From positions 6,262,001 to 6,326,000 of the forward strand of contig NC_083603.1 in NCBI RefSeq assembly GCF_029168945.1: DNA of 64,000 bases, written 5' to 3'. Source of the DNA: Cannabis sativa (lineage: Eukaryota; Streptophyta; Magnoliopsida; Rosales; Cannabaceae). A model generated the notes under the pieces. It was not told where the DNA came from, made no database searches, and saw nothing but the letters and a program-made list of their open reading frames with translations. This document shows positions 31,523-40,631 of this stretch, in pieces (positions within the stretch are counted from its first letter, which is position 1; each line of letters begins with the position of its first letter). The translations under genes were made by a program, and so were the position numbers.

Positions 31523-33581
31523 ATGGAGAACTCGGGGGGCCAAGGAGTAAGACAAGATGGAACGAATAATGACACAATGAATGAAGATATGGTGGAAAAT
31601 ATCCAACAAGGTGGCCAACAACTGCCCCAAGACCCTACATTGAATGAGCCTACAGTACAGGGTGACCAACAACATTCCCAAGTACCTGAGGAGGGAGTTG
31701 CATTAAATGTAGTCTCAAATCCTGAAGTTAATGCAGTACCTTCTGAGGCACTAAGGAATGAAGAGGTAGAACATTTAAGACAGGATTTTCTTGAGTCTAT
31801 GACACTGGAGTTAGAACCAGATTTTGAAATAAATGCTGAGATTGCCAGAACTGGGATTTTGGCAAGTTTTTTCGAAGGTAAAGGGGTGTCAAGATCTCGA
31901 CTGAAAGGAATTTTGGAGCAGAAATGGAGGCTTAATGGACATTGGAGGTTCAAAACGTTACAACCAGGAATATGGGGGATCTTCTTTGAGAAGGAGGAAG
32001 ACTGTGTGTCTATCTTGGAGAAGCGGCCATGGCTGATAAACGGGAAACTCCTAATAATCCATGAATGGCCTGAACAGGGTGATTGGTCAAATGTGGACAT
32101 GAACAAAGCGGTTTTCTGGGTTAAAGCTACGGGACTCCCAACCCCATACTTAAATGCCATGATCGCCGAGAATTGCTGCAAAGGCAGGGGAGTACAAAGG
32201 ATGCGATATCGTGGATCAAAGAGCTCTAGCAAGGAGAGGCTTTCTAAAATTCCAAGTGGAATTATCAACTAAGCATCAAGTGTCACCTGGGTTCTTCCTT
32301 GATATTTACAGGGGAAGGAAAGAGTGGATACAGTTTCAATACTTCCGATTACCAAAATTCTGCTACAATTGTGGGCATATAGGTCATGACAAGAATGCTT
32401 GTTTTAGAGAAACTGTGTTTGCTTTTCCTCCGGAGGGTGCGGCAGTTCCGGCCTTCGGACCGTGGATAAGGGCGGAGTCGTCAGTCATAAGTTGCTTTAA
32501 CACAAGGAATCAACTCAATTTTTTCCGAGAGGATGCGAGACATACTCAACCGCCGGTGAACAGATCTCTAACTCCGGCCAAGGAAGTTAAGGGAAAGGAC
32601 AAAGGAAAGGGACTGCTCAAGGAGGATATCCCAAGGCAAGTACAGCAAACCAATGAGAATGGAAGACTCAAAAGGAAGGTAATCAGAGTCCAGGCAAAAT
32701 CTCCAGGGGCTGGTTTTGGAAAGAATTTGAAAGTTGTCGACAATATCCTCAAAAAACCAGCAGGTATCAAGATACATGAATTGACAAAAGATAAAGGTAT
32801 ACCTGAAGAGCTAAATCAAGGAAGGAGGACAAGGTCAGTTTCGCCTAGGGCCTTGAGGATACACAACAAAGGGAAGTTAACAGCTGAAGAAACTGATAAT
32901 GAGATCCTGAAGAAATATTCATCGAGACCCCCTCCTACTCAGCGTGATGAGAGAGTAATAACTACAATAATGGGCCATATGGGGCCTACTTATGAACAAA
33001 TGATAGATAAAAAACATAAAGAGCTGTGTAAGTCCAGAAATCCACACAAGCATCCTGAGCCCACTCACTTCCCATGGCCCATATATGCTGAAGAAATTGG
33101 GCTTGCTGAAGAACTTATGGGCCCTGCCCCAATAGACAAATTTGAACCGGCCCCAACTCTGTTCCATGACCCTGTTGATGTTTCAAACTTGGTCCACGAA
33201 TGCACACAACTGAGGAAGAGGAAAGCAGGTCTGACATTGGTACCGTATGTACAACGTACAGAATACAATACAAGAGAATTCTCTCAGGAACTTCCTGAAA
33301 TGCCTGAGTTTGCACCTGGAGCGATCGAAACTCCTTTCAAAATGGGTTCGGGAGCATCTACTTCATCAACATCTCGTGGAGTAACAAAGAGAAGGCGTGG
33401 TGCAGGATCAAAGTCTACTCCAAGAACAAGGAGACAAGCCAAAAAGGAGAGTAATCATAACGGTGATATAGTTAAAAACTTGGAGGATACCCTGAATTTA
33501 ATTGAAGTTCCAGTGGAAAGTGATCAAAGCTTAGCTACGGGCGAGGAGGCGGCCCTTATCAAGCCCCCAATCTCCAAATGA
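31523..33581 (+). pseudogene. LINE ORF1, DUF4283 plus zinc knuckle, frameshifted
   Basis: A nucleic-acid-binding ORF1 protein of about 685 residues. The first frame (from 31523) carries an acidic/Gln-rich N-terminus and a DUF4283-like domain (SRLKGILEQKWRLNG, CVSILEKRPWLINGKLL). At about 32171-32175 the frame changes, consistent with loss of two bases, and continues with RALARRGFLKF, the zinc knuckle CYNCGHIGHDKNAC (near 32361) and a basic tail (TKRRRGAGSKSTPRTRR). The stop TGA at 33579-33581 overlaps the ORF2 ATG. Without correction the product ends soon after the DUF4283 domain, so this copy may not mobilise itself. Confidence 0.85.
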
Positions 33582-36500
33582 GGTTCCTTTCATGGAATTG
33601 TCGGGGCCTTGCGAGGGACCCGACAAGCCAAGCCTTAAGAGCTTGGGTGAGAAAGCATAAGCCGGAGTGTGTGTTTCTCATGGAGACTAAGGTGGATAAA
33701 GGAAAGATGGAATGGATGGCAAGAAGTTTGAGGTATGAAAGGACTGCAATTATCCCAGCCATAGGATTGGCAGGTGGTTTCTGTCTCTTTTGGAAGCATG
33801 AATTACAGTTTACAATTTTGGAGCAAGATAACAATGTGTTTGAAGTAGCAATTAACGAGTCTCAGGGACTTCCTGCTTGGAGACTCTTTGCGGTCTATGG
33901 ACCTCCCTATGAGAGGGATAAAACCATTTTTTGGGAGATGTTGACCCACAAAGTAAATGCTTGCGACGGGCCTTGGGTAGTTATGGGGGATCTTAATTGT
34001 ATTCTCAACAAGGAAGAAAAGATGGGAGGGAAAAAAGTGACAACTTCAGATACTCGATGGCTAGAAGCTTTTCTTCAAGATACAGGAGGAGTAGATTTGA
34101 GATTCAAAGGATGCCAATTCACTTGGCAAAATAAGAGGTTTAATGGAGGTCTAATTAGAGAAAGATTGGACAGATGTATTGGGTCTTATGATTGGAGCTC
34201 GACTTTTCCTTCTGCAGGAATATTAAACTTTCCAATCATGATTTCAGATCACGCCCCTATTTTGTTCGATACTCTCATGCTTAAAAGTAAGGGCTTCATT
34301 CCTTTTCGATTTTATGATGCGTGGTCAAGGGAAGATACTTGTCGAGATGAAATTTGCAAGGCTTGGCAGAAGGTGCCTCGAGGAGGAATAAAAAGTCTTT
34401 TGAAGAATTTTGATAACATCAGAAGGGCGCTTCAGAAGTGGAGAAAAGAGAAGATGGGAGACATGGATCATCGTATCAGTGCCTTGGAAAGTAGGCTGCA
34501 TTGGATTCAAAGGCAACAAATTACTGAAGATTTTTGCAAGGAGGAATCTCTAATTCAAGAACAACTTCAAGAAACTTGGAGAAAGAAGGAGTCCATGTGG
34601 CGTCAAAAATCCCGTGAACTATGGTTAAAACTCGGGGATAGAAGTACAAAGTTCTTTCATTCAGCGGCTTCGATCAGAAGGAGGAGAAACCAAATTTGGC
34701 ATCTCCAAGATAAGTATGGGAATATGAAGGATAACATCAGAGAAGTTTCAGGTATTATTAATGATTACTTCAAGGAGTTATTTGCTTCTGATAATCCTGA
34801 AATTCCTGTGGAATTGGAGAATCTGTTCGATAGGAAAATAGATGAGACTCTCAATGAGGGGCTGACCAAAATTCCTTCTATCGAAGAAATTCGGGATACA
34901 GTTTTCAGCATTCATCCTTTAAAGTCTCCAGGTCCGGATGGTCTCCCGGGATGTTTCTTCCGGAAGTATTGGGATCTGGTTGGAGACAGTGTGAGTGCGG
35001 CTGTTCAAGAAGTGTTCAGGTCAGGAATTGTTCATCAAGGATTAAACTTCACCTTTATCTGTCTTATTCCGAAAGTTGATAATCCTTCAAGAATGGATCA
35101 ATTCAGACCAATCAGTCTCTGTAATTTTCCTTATAAGATCATTGCAAAGATTCTAGCTAATAGGTTGAGACCGTATATGGAAAGTTTGATATCCCCTCTT
35201 CAATCAGCATTTATTCCGGGCCGATGGATCGCTGAATCGTCGATTCTAACTCAGGAGTTAGTTCATACTATCAGGAAGAAAAGGGGTGTGGGAGGATTAA
35301 TGGCAATCAAACTGGATATGCACAAGGCATATGATAGAATGGAGTGGGAATTTGTAAGGAAGGTACTACAGGCAAATGGTTTTGACGAGAATGCTGTAAA
35401 GCTTTTGATGTCGTGTATATCAGAAGTCTCATATTCAGTCTTGATGAATGGTACGCCTTTAAAGAAATTCAAGCCTCAAAGGGGTCTCCGTCAAGGAGAT
35501 CCTTTGTCCCCATATATCTTTCTTCTTTGCCAGGAAGTCCTTTCAAAAATTATTCTCAGCCAACAAAACAGAGGGAAGATTCATGGTATTAAAATAGCAA
35601 GAAATGCTATTCCAATTTCACACCTTATGTTCGCAGATGATACAATTCTTTTCGCGAGAGCAAATTCAGAAGAGGCAACAAATTTAATGGGATGTCTTAA
35701 TCTTTATGAGAAATGGTCTGGTCAAGTTTGTAGTAGAGCTAAATCCAGTGTGCTTTTCTCAAATAATCTGGCTTCAGACAAGAGGAAGGACATTTTGCAG
35801 AAACTCACAATCAAGCAATCGGATGGTGAAGAGAGACATTTAGGTAACCCCTTTGTGTTCAAGAGAAGGAAGAGGGAAAGCTTTTTGAAGTTGAGAGAGA
35901 GTATGCTACAGAAGCTTGAAGGTTGGAGAATGAGATTGTTGTCTTATGCTGGGAGATTGACTTTAATCAAGTCAGTTGCGTCTGCTATGCCAATATATGC
36001 GATGTCTACAAATAGAGTTCCAATCTCAATTTGTAGGGAATTGGATGCCTTGTTAAGAAGGTATTGGTGGCAAGGGCAAGTTACTCAGGGAAGGTTCATG
36101 GCTCTAAAGGCGTGGGATTCAATTTGTCAACCGAAATCTTCAGGTGGTCTAGGGATTAGACGTTTTGAGGATGCAAATAGAGCCTTAATGGCAAAACTGA
36201 CTTGGAGTATTGCTGAGGGAAGCAACAAGCCGTGGATAGTATGTTTGTTGGGCAAATATTGCAAGAATGAAAACTTCTGGACCGTGAAAAAGAAGAATAG
36301 CGATTCATATTTATGGAAATGTATTCTTGAAGTTCGAAACATTATTTTGAAGGGATCGTTGGCTATACCGGCTGGGGGGGAGTCCATTGACATCTGGAAC
36401 CAACCGTGGATTCCTTGGTTGGAGTTCAATGATTTTAAAAGTTTGATGGGAAGTCTTAGAGCTCGGGGTTTTACTGCGAGAACTGTAGCAGATGTTTCGA

Positions 36501-37663
36501 TGGGTAATGATTGGAATGAGGAAATTGTGCTACAATTTTTTGGAAAGGAAGTTGGAGAAAAGATCTTAGAAATTCCTAGACTCCCTCTTCCTAACAAGGA
36601 TCGATTAATTTGGAAAGGGAAACATGATGGCAGTTTCTCAGTTAAAGGAGCATACTTGGTGGATCAAAACCTCAGGTTTCAAGATCAGCAGCCAGTTTGG
36701 AATTGGGTGTGGCATTCGGATCTTCATCCTAGAATTGCAATTTTACTTTGGCGAGTTCTTAGCAATGCTATCCCGGTTAAGGATCGTCTTCCTTTTCTTG
36801 AAGACAAGGAGTGCGTTCTGTGTAGTAGGTACCAAGAGAGTTGTTTACACCTCTTCAGGGACTGCAGCTTCACAAAATCTATCTGGTTTTTAGGCAATTT
36901 TCCTCTGAGAGTGGAACATATTCCAGGGATCAACATGGTGGATTTTGTTAAGAATTTGGTTCTTGAAGTAAAGGCTGCTGGTGTGGGAAGGAAGGAAATC
37001 TTAACTTATCTTGGCTGTGTGATGGATCAAATTTGGATGACAAGAAACAATGTTTGTCGTCTTGGAGAAGTGGTGAAGATTGACGAGATAAGCAGAAGAG
37101 TTGGGAAGGCATTCGAGGAATATTCAAGGTACTCAAATGGTGATGATTCAGAGATAACTCCATGCTTTGTTAATAGATCTCTCGATTGTCAAATGGTCTC
37201 AATGGATGTTGATTGGATGGTGTTTACGGATGCGTCCTGGCTCAGAGGGGAGGCAGGGATTGCAGCAGTAATGGTAAGCAGACTTACAGGACGTTGGAGT
37301 TCAAAATCAGTTTTTACCAAAGCTATCTCTGCTTTTGATGCAGAACTTAGTGCTATTCTTATGGCGCTAAAGTGGGCTATTGAAGAGAAAAAGCAACAAA
37401 TTCAGTTATTTTCGGATTGTCAAACCGCAATCCAAGCTTTTGCTGTTAATCAATGCCCCAAGGATTGGAGATCCCTCAACAAGTCTCTATCTATTTTGAA
37501 TATTAGTAATAGATTTATCCTTTGTAAGTTTCATTATATTAGTCGTGATGTTAATCTTTTAGCTGACAGTTTAGCAAAATCTGCTAGGATTTCTAGACAG
37601 TCTGCAGGTTTGGTTCAAGGGGAGGGTGATCCCCCTGTGATCCCCAATTTTCTCAATTATTAA
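33578..37663 (+). CDS. LINE ORF2: endonuclease, reverse transcriptase, RNase H
   Basis: 1361 residues in one frame. An APE-type endonuclease (about 1-230: LSWNCRGL, METKV, VMGDLNCIL, ISDHAPILF) nicks the target. Reverse transcriptase (about 440-760: KSPGPDGLPGCFF, RPISLCNFPYKIIAK, GLRQGDPLSPYIF, catalytic FADD near 684) copies the RNA. A finger-like region (about 1046-1130: RIAILLWRVL, CVLCSRYQESCLHLFRDC) follows, then RNase H (about 1210-1340: FTDAS, DAELSAILMAL, FSDCQTAI, LADSLAK). FADD replaces the usual YADD, as in many plant L1 elements. The four RNase H acidic positions look present. The start overlaps the ORF1 stop as ATGA. Confidence 0.95.
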   Translation: MRFLSWNCRGLARDPTSQALRAWVRKHKPECVFLMETKVDKGKMEWMARSLRYERTAIIPAIGLAGGFCLFWKHELQFTILEQDNNVFEVAINESQGLPAWRLFAVYGPPYERDKTIFWEMLTHKVNACDGPWVVMGDLNCILNKEEKMGGKKVTTSDTRWLEAFLQDTGGVDLRFKGCQFTWQNKRFNGGLIRERLDRCIGSYDWSSTFPSAGILNFPIMISDHAPILFDTLMLKSKGFIPFRFYDAWSREDTCRDEICKAWQKVPRGGIKSLLKNFDNIRRALQKWRKEKMGDMDHRISALESRLHWIQRQQITEDFCKEESLIQEQLQETWRKKESMWRQKSRELWLKLGDRSTKFFHSAASIRRRRNQIWHLQDKYGNMKDNIREVSGIINDYFKELFASDNPEIPVELENLFDRKIDETLNEGLTKIPSIEEIRDTVFSIHPLKSPGPDGLPGCFFRKYWDLVGDSVSAAVQEVFRSGIVHQGLNFTFICLIPKVDNPSRMDQFRPISLCNFPYKIIAKILANRLRPYMESLISPLQSAFIPGRWIAESSILTQELVHTIRKKRGVGGLMAIKLDMHKAYDRMEWEFVRKVLQANGFDENAVKLLMSCISEVSYSVLMNGTPLKKFKPQRGLRQGDPLSPYIFLLCQEVLSKIILSQQNRGKIHGIKIARNAIPISHLMFADDTILFARANSEEATNLMGCLNLYEKWSGQVCSRAKSSVLFSNNLASDKRKDILQKLTIKQSDGEERHLGNPFVFKRRKRESFLKLRESMLQKLEGWRMRLLSYAGRLTLIKSVASAMPIYAMSTNRVPISICRELDALLRRYWWQGQVTQGRFMALKAWDSICQPKSSGGLGIRRFEDANRALMAKLTWSIAEGSNKPWIVCLLGKYCKNENFWTVKKKNSDSYLWKCILEVRNIILKGSLAIPAGGESIDIWNQPWIPWLEFNDFKSLMGSLRARGFTARTVADVSMGNDWNEEIVLQFFGKEVGEKILEIPRLPLPNKDRLIWKGKHDGSFSVKGAYLVDQNLRFQDQQPVWNWVWHSDLHPRIAILLWRVLSNAIPVKDRLPFLEDKECVLCSRYQESCLHLFRDCSFTKSIWFLGNFPLRVEHIPGINMVDFVKNLVLEVKAAGVGRKEILTYLGCVMDQIWMTRNNVCRLGEVVKIDEISRRVGKAFEEYSRYSNGDDSEITPCFVNRSLDCQMVSMDVDWMVFTDASWLRGEAGIAAVMVSRLTGRWSSKSVFTKAISAFDAELSAILMALKWAIEEKKQQIQLFSDCQTAIQAFAVNQCPKDWRSLNKSLSILNISNRFILCKFHYISRDVNLLADSLAKSARISRQSAGLVQGEGDPPVIPNFLNY

Positions 37664-37679
37664 TGAACTTCTGTTCTTT

Positions 37680-37710
<31 letters not shown>

Positions 37711-37713
<3 letters not shown>

Positions 37714-38165
37714 GAACATGAAATTCAGCAAAGCATTTGGAAAATCTCATGGTTTCTTTTGCTTATATTATGAACAAATAACAATCTCAGGATACAAAAG
37801 CTGCAATGAAATAATAACAAAAAGCTCAAAACTCTATTCTCTTTGGAAAGATCTTTGATAGGAAAGAAACCTTTTGATCACTTTGTGCAGTGTACTCTTT
37901 AATTTAATTGCTCTTCAATTTTCCAGAATTAATTTGTGAGGGTATCATAAGCAATACCTCTAAAAGCTTAGTATGAAAACACATTTATTTGAAATTTGAG
38001 TTCACAATAAGAGCCACGTTCTTACTATAATACTATATCTTAAATAAATACAAAATGTTATGGTTGTAGTATAATTAGTTACATGAATATATATAGTTAG
38101 TGTCAATACTCCCATATAGATTACATACTAAAATAGTAGCAAATTAATGACTTATAAAACTACTT
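37711..38165 (+). repeat. duplicated segment C, right part
   Basis: Continues segment C: GTTGAACATGAAATTCAGC onward parallels units A (from about 52571) and B (from about 60753), including AACAAATAACA, TGTGAGGGT.. CAT(T/A)AGCA and CATAGATTACATACTAAAAT. Function of the segment unknown. Confidence 0.8.
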
Positions 38166-38960
38166 ATTACTAAACTTATCATATATTTGAACTGAGAATA
38201 ACTAAATAATGTACTTCAAGAAATGAGAGTTTTGGGGGCGAATAAATAATAACTAAACACCCCAAATTCACCATTAAAGTAGTACTATTATGGTCAACCT
38301 ATACCTTTTAAAGACAATTTGTCGCCGGCAATATATATCGCCTCTAACATTTTTTATTTTTTATTTTTAAAAATAATTAATTTACATTAAAATATTAAAT
38401 TAAAACTCATAGAAAAAAAACTAAAATATTTAAATTATTATATTATAGGCAACTAAATTAATGTTGCATAATGTTCAAACTACAATTATAATAAACTTAC
38501 TAAAATCAATAAATTATTGGTATAATGTAAACTACAGGACAGAGCATATATAATGTCTCTCTTTAAATGAAAAAAAAAATATACATTCATATTCTACAAC
38601 TTGAAAATCCTATTATTAATTGTATGGGAGATGTAAATTGCATATTAAATAAATAGTTAAAAATTAAAAAGAAAATCATATAATATCCTTACAGCACAGA
38701 AAATTAATCAACTACTCTTCAAGAAATTCTACAATGGAGAAATGTTGCTGAAGAATGTACATTTAAACACTACTTTAACAAGCAAAAGAACCAAAACCCT
38801 AAAGTAAACAAAAGTGATACACTGAATTACTGATCCCAATCATAACTGAAACTATGATAGCCCAAATCTTAATCCAAAAGTTCAACCATGTATTAGCATT
38901 TCAGTAAGTCATAATATTGCATTGTTATATAATTAAAAAAACATGGAATTAGAAGTTTTC
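38166..38960. other. AT-rich intergenic DNA
   Basis: No open frame or repeat border I can support. Confidence 0.5.
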
Positions 38961-38971
38961 ATAAGCAATAT

Positions 38972-39193
38972 CTTGGCTGAGCCCATGTCATTTCTCTTGA
39001 TAGCTTCTCTAATGGCTTTCTCTACACCCTTCTCCTCTCTCTGAACATCTCGAATCAATCAAACAAATCCAAATCAAAAAACAACAATCTCAACCACCAA
39101 AACAGAATAAGAAGTATCTATACTCTAATAGAGAGAGCATTGTCTCTAATTTGGCGTTTGATCGATGTTTTGGCATTCTTGGCAGAGACGCCT
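38972..39193 (-). pseudogene. VPS24 (CHMP3-like) ESCRT-III gene fragment
   Basis: Minus strand. One piece (39193-39144) reads RRLCQECQNID and, after a frame slip, RQIRD. A second piece (39052-38972) reads VQREEKGVEKAIREAIKRN and on to DMGSAK. Joined, these follow the N-terminal helices of plant VPS24 (family pattern QRRLRQECRNIDRQIRD then a QREEK.VEKAI block). There is an AG before the first piece but no GT donor after RQIRD, the frame is broken, and the rest of the gene is absent. In intact form the family acts in endosomal sorting; this fragment cannot. Confidence 0.7.
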
Positions 39194-39289
39194 CTATAAG
39201 CGAAATAACTCCTTGAACTTTCATACATGTAATCACTAGCCCAATTACAATAGTCCATTCATGCATTAGTATCTACCCACTATCTATTA

Positions 39290-40204
39290 GCAAAGACAGA
39301 AAAAGAAAGAGAGAAGAAAATCTTTGTGTATTCATCAATCGAGGAAAAATAGAGTACAATACCTTTTATAGTTACAATGCTCAATGGAGAGACTAACAAA
39401 ATTAACAGAATCTAACTAACTCTAACAACTTCTATTAACTTGTACTAATTAACTCAAGACAGCTAAGCAACTAACTTCTTGATACCCCCCCTCAAGATGG
39501 ATGGTATATATTTACCAATCCCATCTTGTCTTTAAGTGCCTTGAATTGGTTAGGAAACAAAGCTTTAGTTAGAATGTCTGCAAGTTGTTCTCTCGATGAA
39601 ACATGATCTGTTTTGACAATTCCTTGCTAAACTTTTTCTCTTACCAAATGACAATCTATTTCAATATGTTTTGTCCTCTCATGGAAAACCGGATTATAGC
39701 TGCAATATGTCGTGCAGCTTTGTTGTCACAGTACATGATAGCTGGTCCCTTGTGTTCAATTCTTTGAGCAAAGATAACAACCAAACCAGTTCACTTGTAG
39801 TGTTGGCCATTGTCTTGTATTCAGCTTCAGTTGAAGATCTAAAAACTATTTGTTGCTTTTTACTCTTCCAAGATATGATTGAGCTGCCAAGGAAAATACA
39901 GAAACCACTAGTAGATCTCCTTGTATTAACACAGGTAGCCCAATCTGCATCAGTGTAGGCTCTTAGTTGTATTCTAATGCAGCAAAAAGGAATATGCCTT
40001 GTCCAGAAGTAGACTTAACATACTGCAAAATCCTTTGAGTAACTTGAAGGTGTTTAGCTTTAGGCATGGCTAGAAACCGACTCAGTTTATTAACTGAGTA
40101 AACCAAGTCAGGCCCTTGTAATTGTAAGATATTGAAGCTTCCCAATTATTTTCCTCTACAATGTAGGATCCACTGGCTTGTCAGCAAGTTTGTCATTCTC
40201 AATC
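39290..40204 (-). mobile_element. older copia element, 3' part (RNase H, PPT, LTR)
   Basis: On the minus strand: connection and RNase H sequence (PDLVYSVNKLSRFLAMPKAK, [12 protein letters not shown] block), a purine tract TTGAGGGGGGG near 39490, then a 3' LTR remnant with TATAAAAGG near 39370. It continues at 45304-46000 across the young copia insertion. Confidence 0.8.
40053..40204. repeat. 152-bp direct repeat, left copy
   Basis: Identical as read to 45304-45455, from TTTAGCTTTAGGCATGG to GTCATTCTCAATC. Both copies derive from the older copia element. Three extra bases (AGT) separate this copy from the 5' LTR. Confidence 0.9.
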
Positions 40205-40207
40205 AGT

Positions 40208-40436
40208 TAATAGAATTAACTGATTTTCCACTTATTTAGCTTTTGTCTATTACCGTTAAATCAGTTAGTAGTTAGATAAGTTGGTACTTAATTAGTTGTT
40301 TTGTATCTCTCTGTTTTTGGTTAAGTCGGTTGTAAGCTCCAGTATAAATATGTGCTCTTGCACATTCTCTGTATTCATTCATTCAATTCATTTGAATCAA
40401 TAAAGCTCTTTTCTTCTTTTCTCTGTTTCGTAAGAT
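40208..40436 (+). repeat. 5' LTR of young copia element
   Basis: Carries a TATA box (AGTATAAATATG near 40340) and an AATAAA signal (CAATCAATAAAGC-like, near 40398), so promoter and polyadenylation signals are present. Confidence 0.9.
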
Positions 40437-40449
40437 GGTATCATAGCAG
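40436..40449 (+). promoter_or_regulatory. primer binding site, initiator tRNA-Met type
   Basis: TGGTATCATAGCAG directly at the 5' LTR end resembles the plant copia PBS TGGTATCAGAGC, with one mismatch in the core. Confidence 0.85.
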
Positions 40450-40631
40450 GAAAGTATGCTTTCCTACATCTGATCTCGACTGCTTCCGCTTTCCCTGCCT
40501 TGCTGTGTTTTCTTCTCCGGCAATGGTGGCGCTTATCCAAAACTATTGAAAACTGTCATGTTTTCTCATCTTTCTCTTCTTCGTGTCTCTTTTCTCCAAA
40601 GGACTCATCTTGATTCTTTCAATGCACTTTA

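Larger units (their letters stand above)
31181..37710 (+). mobile_element. nearly full-length L1-type LINE
   Basis: About 340 bases of leader, ORF1 (one frameshift), intact ORF2 and a pure 30-base A tail (37681-37710). The insertion splits segment C: the equivalent of 'TTTTG..AG|GTTGAACATG' in unit A is continuous at about 52565-52575. I find no TSD, so integration may have been blunt or with a small deletion. The long pure A tail and intact ORF2 suggest a recent insertion. Confidence 0.93.

Noticed and set aside
31423..32268. Long minus-strand frame (281 residues) opposite LINE ORF1
   Set aside because: The plus strand carries a clear DUF4283 domain; the antisense frame is a by-product of codon bias.
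39671..39958. Plus-strand 95-residue frame
   Set aside because: It is antisense to copia RNase H sequence of the older minus-strand element.
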